Shown here: piece after piece, positions 1-7,669 of the stretch
Position numbering within the stretch: position 1 is the first letter of the stretch
Layout of the letters: every line of letters begins with the position of its first letter
Assembly (NCBI GenBank): GCA_016184125.1
Contig: JACPDG010000046.1
Span: 1-64,000 of the forward strand
Length of the DNA stretch: 64,000 nt
DNA from: Candidatus Rokuibacteriota bacterium
Lineage (GTDB): Bacteria > Methylomirabilota > Methylomirabilia > Rokubacteriales > CSP1-6
Direction of reading: 5' to 3'
Translations under genes and position numbers: made by a program
The notes under the pieces: generated by a model
The model's input: the letters and a program-made list of their open reading frames with translations, nothing else
Database searches by the model: none
Told to the model about the DNA's origin: nothing

Positions 1-536
1 GCGTCGGTCGCGTCACCCGACGTCCGCGCCGACACGACGAGGACGTCGGCGGCCGCCCCATGCAGGACCGCCCGCTTCTCACCGTCCAGCACCCAGCCGT
101 CGCCGTCGCGCCTGGCCCGCACGGCGACACGCGCGAGGTCGTAGCGCGCGCCGGGCTCGGTGTGCGCGAAGGCCATCTTCGTCTTGCCCTGGATCAGGGA
201 GGGCAGGATCCGGTTCTGCTGCGCCGGGGTGCCTGCCCGCGACACGAACTGCCCGCCGAGCCCGACGGTCCCGAGATACGGCTCGACGAGGAGCCCCTCG
301 CCGATCGCCTCCATCACGATCATCACGTCGACGGCGGTGCCGCCGAACCCGCCGTGCGCCTCGGCGAACGGCAGGCCGAGCAGGCCCATCTCCGCGAGCG
401 CCGCCCAGACGTCCTCGCTGTAGCCCGACGGCGAGCCGAGGATCTTGGCGCGCGCGTCGAAGGTGTAGTGGGTCGTCACGAAGCGCTTGATCGTGTCCGA
501 GAGCAGCTGCTGCTCGTCGCTCAGGTCGAAGTTCAT
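1..536 (-). CDS. acyl-CoA dehydrogenase, small partner (3' end outside window)
   Basis: The first 178 codons of an acyl-CoA dehydrogenase, beginning MNFDLSDEQQLL; the C-terminal half lies beyond the left edge. The visible part is the N-terminal helical domain, which includes FAEAHGG and the run MIVMEAIGEGL, followed by the start of the middle beta domain (MAFAHTEPGAR). It starts 34 bp after the stop of another acyl-CoA dehydrogenase gene on the same strand, so the two are probably co-transcribed. Such adjacent unequal pairs are known in alpha2beta2 (FadE/ChsE-type) dehydrogenases, where both chains are needed; that parallel is an inference. FAD-dependent alpha,beta-desaturation of an acyl-CoA is the expected reaction, and the substrate cannot be read from the sequence. 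Confidence 0.85.
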   Translation of the reverse strand, partial: MNFDLSDEQQLLSDTIKRFVTTHYTFDARAKILGSPSGYSEDVWAALAEMGLLGLPFAEAHGGFGGTAVDVMIVMEAIGEGLLVEPYLGTVGLGGQFVSRAGTPAQQNRILPSLIQGKTKMAFAHTEPGARYDLARVAVRARRDGDGWVLDGEKRAVLHGAAADVLVVSARTSGDATD

Positions 537-570
537 CGATCCCTCTTCCCGGCGCTCGCCGGCACCGTGA

Positions 571-1767
571 TCACTGGGCCCCGGCCGGCAGCCCGAGCGT
601 CAGCTTCGCGATGATGTTCCGCTGGATCTCGTTCGATCCGGCGTAGATGGTGGCCTTGCGGAGGTTGCAGTAGCGCGCGGCCAGCCGGGCCGAGAACTCG
701 TCGAACTCGGCGTTCGGACCGATCGGCCGGAACGCCTGCGCGAGCGGTCCCGCCGCCTGCATCATCAGCTCGGTGAGCGCCTGCTGGATCTCCGTGCCCT
801 TGATCTTCAGCAGCGACACCTCGGCGCCCGGCGGCCGGCCGCCGCGGAGCTGGTCGAGGAACCGCATGTTCGTGATCTCGAGCGCCATGAGCTCGACCTC
901 GACCCGCGTGAGCCGGTCGCGGAAGCGCGGGTCCTCGATGAGCGGACGGCCGTGCTTCGTGTGCGCGGCCGCGAGCTCCTTCACGCGCGCCAGCTCGCGC
1001 TTGCAGAAGCCGACGCGGCCCGTGCCCATGCGCTCGTAGCCGAGCAGGTACTTGGCGACCGTCCAGCCCCTGTTCTCCTCGTGGACTAGGTTCTCGACGG
1101 GGACCTTCACCTCGTCGAAGAACACCTCGTTGACCTCGCGGCCGCCGTCCATCAGCACGATCGGGCGCACGGTGATGCCGGGCGACGTCATGTCGATCAG
1201 GAGGAACGAGATGCCCTCCTGCCGCTTGTCCCGCGTCGGATCCGTGCGGACGAGACAGAAGATCCAGTCGCCGTAGTGACCGAGCGTCGTCCAGATCTTC
1301 TGGCCGGTGACGACGTAGTGGTCGTTCTGCCTGACGGCCCGGGTCTTGAGCGCCGCGAGGTCGGAGCCGGCGCCCGGCTCGGAGTACCCTTGCACCCAGA
1401 AGTCGTCGCCGTCGTAGATGCGTGGCAGGAAGCGCTTCTTCTGCGCGTCGGTGCCGAACCGGAGGAGCACCGGCGCGCACATGCGCACGCCGAACGACAC
1501 GATCGGCGGCGTGCCGACCCAGGCGCACTCCTCCTCGAAGATGTAGCGCTGCACGACGTTCCAGCCGGTCCCCCCCCATTCGACCGGCCAGTCGGGCGCG
1601 ACCCACCCCTTCTTCGCGAGGATCTTGTGCCACCGGAGCAGGTCGTCCTTCGTGAGCTCCCTGTACTCGACGACCTTCTCCCGCAGGTCGCCGGGCAGGT
1701 TCGCGCTCAGCCAGCCGCGCACCTCGTCGCGAAAGGCCAGTTCCTCGGCCGAGTAGTTGAGGTCCAT
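571..1767 (-). CDS. acyl-CoA dehydrogenase, large partner
   Basis: A 398-residue acyl-CoA dehydrogenase. I start it at MDLNYSAEELAF because a strong ribosome site (gaggagg) lies just upstream; the longer open frame has no comparable signal. Typical blocks are visible: QGYSEPGAGSDLA (substrate and flavin loop), TGQKIWTT, and the C-terminal IYAGSNEIQRNII. In the classical MCAD/SCAD family the last block reads YEGT and carries the catalytic glutamate; here that position is alanine, as in FadE26-like heteromeric enzymes. It is followed on the same strand by a second acyl-CoA dehydrogenase. The pair would introduce a 2,3-double bond into an acyl-CoA and pass electrons to ETF. Substrate unknown. 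Confidence 0.92.
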   Translation of the reverse strand: MDLNYSAEELAFRDEVRGWLSANLPGDLREKVVEYRELTKDDLLRWHKILAKKGWVAPDWPVEWGGTGWNVVQRYIFEEECAWVGTPPIVSFGVRMCAPVLLRFGTDAQKKRFLPRIYDGDDFWVQGYSEPGAGSDLAALKTRAVRQNDHYVVTGQKIWTTLGHYGDWIFCLVRTDPTRDKRQEGISFLLIDMTSPGITVRPIVLMDGGREVNEVFFDEVKVPVENLVHEENRGWTVAKYLLGYERMGTGRVGFCKRELARVKELAAAHTKHGRPLIEDPRFRDRLTRVEVELMALEITNMRFLDQLRGGRPPGAEVSLLKIKGTEIQQALTELMMQAAGPLAQAFRPIGPNAEFDEFSARLAARYCNLRKATIYAGSNEIQRNIIAKLTLGLPAGAQ

Positions 1768-1905
1768 GCCGTGCTCCTCCTCGTACGCGGACGGTGGCCC
1801 GTCCAGCAGCAGAGGAAATGGTATCAGCGCGAAGCCGGCGACGGAGGCGGGATCGTCGTGCATGCGCGGCCATGAGGCACGCGCATCAGCCGCATGCCGC
1901 CGCGC

Positions 1906-1911
1906 TATCAT
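1906..1911 (+). promoter_or_regulatory. -10-like TATCAT before the GNAT gene
   Basis: TATCAT lies 14 nt before the ATG at 1926, and no Shine-Dalgarno-like sequence lies between them. This is one of several short-leader or leaderless-looking starts in the window. No clear -35 element is visible. Confidence 0.35.
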
Positions 1912-1925
1912 TCCGACCACGTCCC

Positions 1926-2429
1926 ATGGAGCTCGAGGTCAGACGAATTCGTCCCGAGGACGCCGAGACGCTCGCCGCGCTCCGCCGCAAGGCGCTCGAG
2001 GCCCATCCACTCGCGTTCGGGGCCTCCATCGAGGACGATCACGTGCTGTCGCCGGACTTCATGCCGTCGCTCGCGCAGACCGAGGACTCGGTCGTGTTCG
2101 GCGTCTTCGTCGACGGCAGCCTCGGCGGGATGGTCGGCGTCCATCGCGGCCGGCACGTCAAGGCACGGCACACGGCCCACGTCTGGGGCATGTACGTCAG
2201 CGCCCGCTTCCGGTGCCGGGGCGCTGGCGCGGCGCTGCTCCGAGCCGCGATCGAGCATGCGCGCGCGTGGTCCGGCGTCGTGCAGGTCGAGCTCGCTGTC
2301 AGCGATGCGGCTCCGGCCGCCCGACGGCTCTACGACCGCGCCGGCTTCCGGGAGTGGGGACGCGAGCCGCGCGCGCTCTCGTGGCAGGGCCGCACGGTCG
2401 ACGAGGCGCACCTGGTGCTCGAGCTCTGA
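1926..2429 (+). CDS. GNAT family N-acetyltransferase
   Basis: A 167-residue protein of normal GNAT length. The start MELEVRRIRPED matches the usual first beta strand of these enzymes; the upstream open frame is arginine-rich and noncoding in character. Motif A is visible as WGMYVSARFRCRGAGAALL, with the R-x-x-G-x-A pyrophosphate loop that binds acetyl-CoA, followed by the C-terminal block VSDAAPAARRLYDRAGF. It probably acetylates an amine on a small molecule or protein. It stands divergently from the acyl-CoA dehydrogenase pair and 65 bp before a cupin gene. The acceptor cannot be predicted. Confidence 0.88.
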   Translation: MELEVRRIRPEDAETLAALRRKALEAHPLAFGASIEDDHVLSPDFMPSLAQTEDSVVFGVFVDGSLGGMVGVHRGRHVKARHTAHVWGMYVSARFRCRGAGAALLRAAIEHARAWSGVVQVELAVSDAAPAARRLYDRAGFREWGREPRALSWQGRTVDEAHLVLEL

Positions 2430-2494
2430 CCCGATCGACGCGTGTGCTAGCATCGCGCGCACCCCGGGCATGTGAACGAATCGGGAGGGTGAGG

Positions 2495-2836
2495 ATGGGG
2501 ACGTTTCGTCTCTACACGACGGCCGACGGGAGATCCCGGATCGAGCGGATCGATCTCGGAACGAGTCCCGACTGGACCAAGGGCCTCGCCGCGACGCAGA
2601 TCTCGTTCCGGGTGTGGCCGGCCGGCGAGTTCCTCGACTGGCACCCCGCGCCGCGACGGCAGTTCGTCATCATCCTCTCCGGACAGCTCGAGATCGGCCT
2701 CGGCGACGGTACGAAGCAGGTGTTCGGGGCCGGCGATGCGCGGCTCGTGGAGGACACCACCGGTCAGGGACACACGACGCGCGTGGTCGGCAACGAGCCG
2801 TGCATCACCGCGACGATCCCGCTCGCCCAGCCGTGA
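2495..2836 (+). CDS. small cupin-domain protein
   Basis: A 113-residue single cupin with a good ribosome site (gggaggg) before MGTFRLYTTADGR. The first cupin motif is degenerate: WHPAPRRQFVIILSGQLEIG keeps one histidine and the glycine turn. The second motif appears as GDARLVEDTTGQGHTTR, ending in a histidine. Metal binding is therefore possible but with fewer ligands than in dioxygenases. Proteins of this type are often linked to small-molecule metabolism or sensing. It ends 13 bp before a D-2-hydroxyacid dehydrogenase and probably shares its transcript. Function unknown. Confidence 0.85.
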   Translation: MGTFRLYTTADGRSRIERIDLGTSPDWTKGLAATQISFRVWPAGEFLDWHPAPRRQFVIILSGQLEIGLGDGTKQVFGAGDARLVEDTTGQGHTTRVVGNEPCITATIPLAQP

Positions 2837-2849
2837 GGTGAACCGACGC

Positions 2850-3815
2850 ATGCCGACGATCCTCTTCGCGCCCCTGCAGCCCGACGTCATCCTCGACATC
2901 GCGCGGCCCTTGACGCCCCCCGGCTTCGAGCTCGCCGCCGCCGACTTCGGCACGCCGGGCTTCTATCAGGCCGCAGCCGACGCCCAGTACTTCCTCGGCC
3001 TCGCGCGCGGGATGGGCGGCGAGTTCTTCCGCGCCGCGCCCCGGCTCCGGCTCGTGCAGCTCCTGAGCGCGGGCTACGACCGCGTCGATATCGAGGCCGC
3101 GCGCAAGGCCGGCGTGCCCGTGGCCAACAACGGCGGCGCCAACGCGATCGCCGTCGCGGAGCACACGATGCTGCTGATCCTGGCCGTGCTGAAGAAGCTG
3201 GTCCGGGTGCACAACAACGTCATCTCCGGGAAGTGGCGGGTCGGCGACCTCGCGGACCCGAGGCTCCACGAGGCGGCCGGCAAGACGCTCGGCATCGTGG
3301 GGCTCGGGAACATCGGCAGGAAGGTGGCCCGCCGGGCGCGCGCGCTCGACATGCGCGTGCAGTACTACGACATCCGGCGGTTGACCGAGGACCAGGAGGA
3401 CGCGCTCGGCGTGCGGTTCGTGCTCTACGCGGAGCTCTGCCGCACGTCCGACGTCGTGAGCCTGCACGTGCCGCTCGACGATTCGACGCGCGGCATGGTC
3501 GGCAGGCGCGAGCTCGCGACGATGAAGCCGGGCGCCGTACTCATCAATACTTGCCGGGGCCCCGTCGTGGACGAGGACGCGCTCGTGACGGCGCTCCGCG
3601 AGGGGCGGCTCGGCGGCGCCGGCCTGGACGTCATGGTCGACGAGCCTCCGGCGCCGGACCACCCGCTTCTTGCGTTGCCGAACGTGACCATCACGCCGCA
3701 CTCGGCGGGGCCGACGTGGGAAAACTGGGTGGCGAGGTTCCGCAACGGGTTCGACAACATCCAGCGCGTGGCGGCCGGGCGGGGGCCGCTGTGGGTCATT
3801 CCCGAGCTCCTGTGA
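2850..3815 (+). CDS. D-isomer-specific 2-hydroxyacid dehydrogenase
   Basis: A 321-residue NAD(P)-dependent dehydrogenase that interconverts a 2-hydroxy acid and the 2-oxo acid. The catalytic domain precedes the Rossmann motif GLGNIGRKVA near residue 155. The catalytic arginine (NTCRGPVVDED), glutamate (VDEPPAPD) and histidine (TPHSAGP) are all present. The stop codon overlaps the GTG start of recQ (GTGA), so the two are translationally coupled although functionally unrelated. It is the first of three genes of this family in the window; the three differ clearly in sequence. Substrate could be glyoxylate, hydroxypyruvate, phosphoglycerate or a longer acid. Confidence 0.92.
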   Translation: MPTILFAPLQPDVILDIARPLTPPGFELAAADFGTPGFYQAAADAQYFLGLARGMGGEFFRAAPRLRLVQLLSAGYDRVDIEAARKAGVPVANNGGANAIAVAEHTMLLILAVLKKLVRVHNNVISGKWRVGDLADPRLHEAAGKTLGIVGLGNIGRKVARRARALDMRVQYYDIRRLTEDQEDALGVRFVLYAELCRTSDVVSLHVPLDDSTRGMVGRRELATMKPGAVLINTCRGPVVDEDALVTALREGRLGGAGLDVMVDEPPAPDHPLLALPNVTITPHSAGPTWENWVARFRNGFDNIQRVAAGRGPLWVIPELL

Positions 3816-5749
3816 CGCTCGATCTCGACGCTGCCCTCCGCCGGCTCGGCTACGACGCGTTCCGGCGGGGCCAGCGCGAGGCCATCGAGACCCTGCTCGA
3901 CCGCGGCCATCTGCTGCTCGTGGCGCCGACCGGCGGCGGCAAGAGCCTCACGTACCAGCTGCCGGCGAGCCTGCTCCCGGGGACGACGCTCGTGATCTCG
4001 CCGCTCGTCTCGCTCATGCACGATCAGGTCGACGCGCTCGGTGCACGCGGCGTCGCCGCCACCTACCTCGCGTCCACGCTCGAAGCTGGCGAGGCCCGGC
4101 GCCGATTCGCGCGGCTGGCGCACGGCGCGTTCAGTCTCGTCTACGTCGCGCCCGAGCGGCTCGGCACGCCCGGCTTCCGGGACATCCTGAAGTCGCTCGA
4201 CTGCCCGCTGGTGGCGGTGGACGAGGCGCACTGCATCAGCGAGTGGGGGCACGACTTCCGCCCGGAGTACCTTGCGATCGGCGGCCTGCTCGCCGAGCTG
4301 AAGCCGCCACGCGTGCTCGCGTGCACCGCGACCGCGACCCCGGTCGTCCGCGACGAGATCGTCACGCGGCTCGGACTGCCGGCCGACACGCCCCAGATCG
4401 TGCACGGCTTCGCGCGACCGAACCTGGCGCTGCGCGCGCTCGAGGCGACGAGCGCTCGTGAGCGGAACCGGCACGTCGACGCGGTCCTCGCCGAGGCGCT
4501 CGGCCGTCCCGGCGCGGGACGCGGACGCGCGATCGTCTACGCCGCCACGCGGAAGAGCGCCGCCGCCGAGGCGCTCAGGCTCGCCGCACGCCGCTGGCGG
4601 GCGGACGCGTATCACGCGGGCCTCAACGGCGCGACGCGGGATCGCGTGCAGCGCGACTTCGCGGAGGGCCGGCTGGAGATCGTCGTCGCGACCAACGCGT
4701 TCGGCATGGGGATCGACCGTCCCGACGTCCGCGCCGTCGTGCACCTGAGCCCGCCGGGCTCGATCGAGGCGTACTACCAGGAGGTGGGCCGCGCGGGGCG
4801 CGACGGGCAGGACGCCATCGGCCTGCTGCTGGTGAGCCCGAGCGATCTGCCGCTCAGACGCGCGCTGCTCGAGCGCGGGGGCGAGGACGGGGCGCCGCCC
4901 GATCCGGCCGTGCTCGAGCACAAGTGGGGTCTTTTCCTCGAGCTCATCCGCTGGGCGGATGGCGGCAGTTGCCGGCACGACGCGATCCTGCGCTACTTCG
5001 GCGACGAGGCGGAGACCCTTGCCGGCTGTGGCCGCTGCGACGTGTGCCAGGCGCTCGCGCACGGCGACCAGGCGCAGGACCCGGACACGGTGACGCTCGT
5101 CGTGCGCAAGGCGCTGTCCGGTGTCGCGCGCGTCCACGAGCGCTTCGGGCTGGGGATGGTGTTGAAGCTCATCCGGGGCGAGGACGATCCGCGACTTCAA
5201 CGCGCCGGCCTGACGCGCGTGCCGACGTTCGGCAATCTCCGTGAGCACCCGGACGACTGGCTGCTCCGCGTGCTCCGTCGCTGCGTCGCGGCGGGATGGG
5301 TGAGCTTCAGCGGTGGAGACCGGCCCGTGGTGCTCCTGACGGCCGAAGGCCGAGCGGTGATGAAGGGCACGACGCCGGCGCGCATCCTGCTGCCGCCGCT
5401 GCCGGGTGCGACCGGCGCAGCGGGCAGGCGCGACGATGCGGCAGCGCCGGCACGCGGGGACGTCGCACGCGGCGGCGGGGTGCGCGCGAGCGAAACCGAC
5501 GTGCTCGACGACCTCGGCCAGGTCGTCTTCGACGCCCTGCGCCGGCATCGGCTGGTGCTGGCGCGCGAGGCGGCCGTGCCACCCTACGTCATCGCGAGCG
5601 ACCGCACGCTACGCGACATCGCCCGGCTCAGGCCGCGCACGCTCGACGAGCTCGCGCTGGCGCACGGGATCGGGTCGCACAAGCTCGAGCACTACGGCGA
5701 CGGGCTGCTTCGCATCGTCCGGGAGGCGCTCGCCGGAGCGTCGGCGTGA
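3812..5749 (+). CDS. recQ: ATP-dependent DNA helicase RecQ
   Basis: A 645-residue 3'-5' DNA helicase of RecQ type. I chose the GTG at 3812, overlapping the upstream stop, since it gives the family's usual N-terminus (VTLDLDAALRRLGYDAFRRGQ). Visible parts in order: Walker A APTGGGKS near residue 40, DEAHCISEWGHDFRPEY, motif III TATAT, motifs V/VI (NAFGMGIDRPDVR, QEVGRAGRDG), four zinc cysteines (SCRHD then GCGRCDVC), a winged-helix RQC region, and a C-terminal HRDC domain starting near residue 563 and ending LEHYGDGLLRIV. The 60-residue Ala/Gly-rich linker before HRDC is longer than usual. Role: recombination and fork repair. Confidence 0.95.
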   Translation: MTLDLDAALRRLGYDAFRRGQREAIETLLDRGHLLLVAPTGGGKSLTYQLPASLLPGTTLVISPLVSLMHDQVDALGARGVAATYLASTLEAGEARRRFARLAHGAFSLVYVAPERLGTPGFRDILKSLDCPLVAVDEAHCISEWGHDFRPEYLAIGGLLAELKPPRVLACTATATPVVRDEIVTRLGLPADTPQIVHGFARPNLALRALEATSARERNRHVDAVLAEALGRPGAGRGRAIVYAATRKSAAAEALRLAARRWRADAYHAGLNGATRDRVQRDFAEGRLEIVVATNAFGMGIDRPDVRAVVHLSPPGSIEAYYQEVGRAGRDGQDAIGLLLVSPSDLPLRRALLERGGEDGAPPDPAVLEHKWGLFLELIRWADGGSCRHDAILRYFGDEAETLAGCGRCDVCQALAHGDQAQDPDTVTLVVRKALSGVARVHERFGLGMVLKLIRGEDDPRLQRAGLTRVPTFGNLREHPDDWLLRVLRRCVAAGWVSFSGGDRPVVLLTAEGRAVMKGTTPARILLPPLPGATGAAGRRDDAAAPARGDVARGGGVRASETDVLDDLGQVVFDALRRHRLVLAREAAVPPYVIASDRTLRDIARLRPRTLDELALAHGIGSHKLEHYGDGLLRIVREALAGASA

Positions 5750-5784
5750 GCCGCTGGTCGAGGGCGAGAACGAGCCGCATTGGG

Positions 5785-5873
5785 GGAACGAGCGAGACCG
5801 AGCAGCGTCCCGGGTACCCCGGGGCGCTTGCGAGCGGTGGGGGGGTGTGGGGGACCCTTCGGGGTGCCCCACG
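5785..5873 (+). repeat. structured repeat, family 1, copy A (short subtype)
   Basis: One of at least ten copies of an intergenic repeat. Stem 1 is gcgtcccggg/cccggggcgc around a 3-nt loop with one G-T pair. Stem 2 is gtgggggaccc/gggtgccccac around ttcg with one mismatch. The 3' edge normally ends CCCCCCATGA; here it stops at a short-chain dehydrogenase that has lost its N-terminus, so the copy marks a breakpoint. Confidence 0.75.
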
Positions 5874-6450
5874 TGATTACATGATCAACAACGCCGGGAT
5901 CGGTGTCGGCGGCGAGGTCCGCGACCTCTCGCTGGATCACTGGCGGCGCGTCGTCGACGTGAACCTCTGGGGCGTGATCCACGGCGTGATGGCCGCATAT
6001 CCCGCCATGGTGCGCCAGCGCGCGGGTCACGTCGTGAACATCGCGTCGCTCGCCGGTCTCGGGGCGTCGCCCACCATGACGCCGTACGCCATGACCAAGC
6101 ACGCGGTGGTCGGCCTGTCGACGTCACTCCGTGCCGAGGCAGCCGACCTCGGCGTGCGCGTGAGCGTGGTCTGTCCCGGCTTCGTGCAGTCCGGGATCTA
6201 CGACGCGGCGACGGTCGTGAACGCGCGGAAGGAGCTCGTCATGGCTCGTGTGCCGTTCCGCCCGATCCCGGCGCCGCGCGCGGCAGCGGCGATCCTGCGC
6301 GGGGTCGAGAAGAACCGCGCCATCATCGTGTTCCCGTTCTACGCGCGGCTGCTGTGGGGCCTGCGCCGGTTGCATCCCTCGTTGCTCGCGCCGCTCGAAG
6401 CCAGGATCGTGCGCGACTTCCGCGCGGTCCGTACCACCCCGGAGCCCTGA
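5874..6450 (+). pseudogene. short-chain dehydrogenase lacking its N-terminal NAD-binding part
   Basis: The sequence enters a short-chain dehydrogenase at DYMINNAGIGVGG and runs to a normal C-terminus. The NNAG motif, the catalytic serine (NIASLAG) and the Y-x-x-x-K pair (YAMTKHA) are present. The first 80-90 residues, including the TGxxxGxG dinucleotide loop, are missing, and repeat copy A lies where they should be. An ATG at 5881 could start a 189-residue product, but without the glycine loop it should not bind NAD(P). The tail (FPFYARLLWGLRRLHP) is typical of the membrane-associated SDR group. Confidence 0.8.
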
Positions 6451-6476
6451 CGGGCGGCAGCGATCGGGGCTCCCCG

Positions 6477-6896
6477 CTAGAGCGCCCGGCGCAGCACCTG
6501 CGCCACGGACTCCGGCGCGAACCCGAGCTGCAGCAGCGCCGCGCCCCGGTCGAAGTACTCGCGATACCGGGCGATGCGGCCGCCGTCGAGCTCGAACAGG
6601 CTCATGCCCCGGAAGCGAATCGCCCGGCCCGCGCTCCGCGGGATGGCGTCGCTCACGACGTAGCTGAACGTCCACTCCGCAGCCGCGCGGGCGCCGGTCT
6701 CGACGATGGTGTCCATGCGCCACGCGTAGTCGCGGCCCTCGCGGAACATCCGCTCGAACATCGCGCGCAGCGCCGGCTCACCGGCGTGCGGGCCGTAGAA
6801 CCCGTCGACGTAGGTCGCGTCGGCCGTGAAGCACGCGACCAGGCCCGCCACGTCGCGACGGTTGAATGCTGCGGCGAACGTCTCGACGATGCCCAT
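6477..6896 (-). CDS. SnoaL/NTF2-like nuclear-transport-factor-fold protein
   Basis: A 139-residue protein of the small cone-shaped NTF2-like fold. It starts MGIVETFAAAFNRRDVAGLV, the usual first helix, followed by CFTADATYVDGFYGPHAGEPALRAMF and the strand region ELDGGRIARYREYFDRGAAL. Members are ketosteroid-isomerase-like enzymes, limonene epoxide hydrolases or binding proteins with no fixed chemistry, so no reaction is assigned. It starts 21 bp after the end of the aldolase remnant on the same strand, so the two were probably one transcript before the aldolase was damaged. Confidence 0.82.
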   Translation of the reverse strand: MGIVETFAAAFNRRDVAGLVACFTADATYVDGFYGPHAGEPALRAMFERMFREGRDYAWRMDTIVETGARAAAEWTFSYVVSDAIPRSAGRAIRFRGMSLFELDGGRIARYREYFDRGAALLQLGFAPESVAQVLRRAL

Positions 6897-6916
6897 GGCT
6901 TCTCCGGTTGCGCGGG

Positions 6917-7298
6917 CTACGGCTGGATCCCGCGCAGGAACTGCGTCCGCGCCTGGCCGCCCGCCATGATGAACGAGAGATCGCTCCCCCCGAGGACGAA
7001 GCGAGCCCCCATCCGGATGTACTTCTCCATCGTGGGCGGATCGTAGATGCCGCCCATCCCGACGTGCTTGCCGTGCCGCTTGCACGCGGCGACGACCCGC
7101 TCGTACGCGGCGGCGACCCGGGGCTCGTCGAACTGGCCCGGGATGCCCATCTCGAGCGTGAGGTCGTTGGTCCCGATGAGCAGCACGTCCACGCCCGACA
7201 CGGCGGCGATCGCGTCGGCGTTCTCGATGCCGCGCGGGGTCTCCAGCGAGCTGGCCCGCGGCCAGGCGCTCCTTCGCCTTGTTCGGGATCGTCGTCAT
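6917..7298 (-). pseudogene. HpcH/HpaI aldolase with internal deletion
   Basis: The N-terminus MTTIPNKAKERLAAGQ is joined, out of frame, to the family's C-terminal third (SLETPRGIENADAIAAVSG, then LLIGTNDLTLEMGIPGQF and GARFVLGGSDLSFIMAGG). Full-length class II HpaI aldolases have about 250 residues, so roughly 120-130 codons covering the metal and substrate sites are gone, and the join near 7250 shifts the frame. A secondary ATG at 7201 opens 94 codons but cannot make an active enzyme. Repeat copy B lies directly upstream. The family cleaves 4-hydroxy-2-oxo acids to pyruvate and an aldehyde. Confidence 0.82.
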
Positions 7299-7308
7299 GC
7301 GTGACCTC

Positions 7309-7422
7309 CAGATCATGGGGGGACATCGATGCGCCCCAAGCCCCCCGCGCTCGGAGCCGTCCCGGGGGGTGCGCGGACGCACCCGTGAAACCCGGGACGG
7401 CCCTCGATGATCTGCTTCGTTC
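7309..7422 (-). repeat. structured repeat, family 1, copy B (long subtype)
   Basis: Reverse-oriented copy. Read on the minus strand, stem 1 is gggccgtcccggg/cccgggacggc enclosing the nested hairpin GGGTGCG-tccg-CGCACCC, followed by the ccgagcgcggggggc spacer and a weak second stem before CCCCCCATGATC. It lies between the aldolase remnant and the sensor-kinase operon. Confidence 0.78.
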
Positions 7423-7534
7423 CCGGGCTCGACGCTGGCAGCCCCGGTTGGCACTGCCGGCGATACTGTGCCGACCACCGTGGCGGAGTCAAGGCGCGCG
7501 CCGGCCCGGCCGCCGTGGGCCAGGTAGCGGAGAG

Positions 7535-7566
7535 ACGTGCAGCAGCATCACTGCTGGTCTGCACGT
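7535..7566 (+). promoter_or_regulatory. inverted repeat upstream of the sensor kinase
   Basis: ACGTGCAG at 7535-7542 pairs perfectly with CTGCACGT at 7559-7566; inside it CAGCA/TGCTG can extend the stem with a bulge. It lies 104 bp before the kinase start in an otherwise featureless gap of about 245 bp. It could be an operator or a transcript hairpin. Confidence 0.4.
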
Positions 7567-7669
7567 GTTCCTGATCGTCACTCCGCTCGGCCCGCGAAAT
7601 CCCCGCAAACGTCTCAGCGACGGGCCGGCCGCACGGGTGGTACGCCAAGAGAGGGGATGATGCCGGCCG

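Noticed and set aside
60-614. Long arginine/alanine-rich open frames on the opposite strand or in other frames of nearly every gene (for example 60-614 plus, 533-1873 minus, 20374-22767 minus).
   Set aside because: At this GC content stops are rare, and these frames are shadows of well-supported genes. They have biased composition, no family motifs and no ribosome sites.
7440-7480. Possible second sigma54 promoter (ttggcactgccggcgata) upstream of the sensor kinase.
   Set aside because: The distance from GG to the next GC is wrong for -24/-12, and the -12 GC is missing at the right place.
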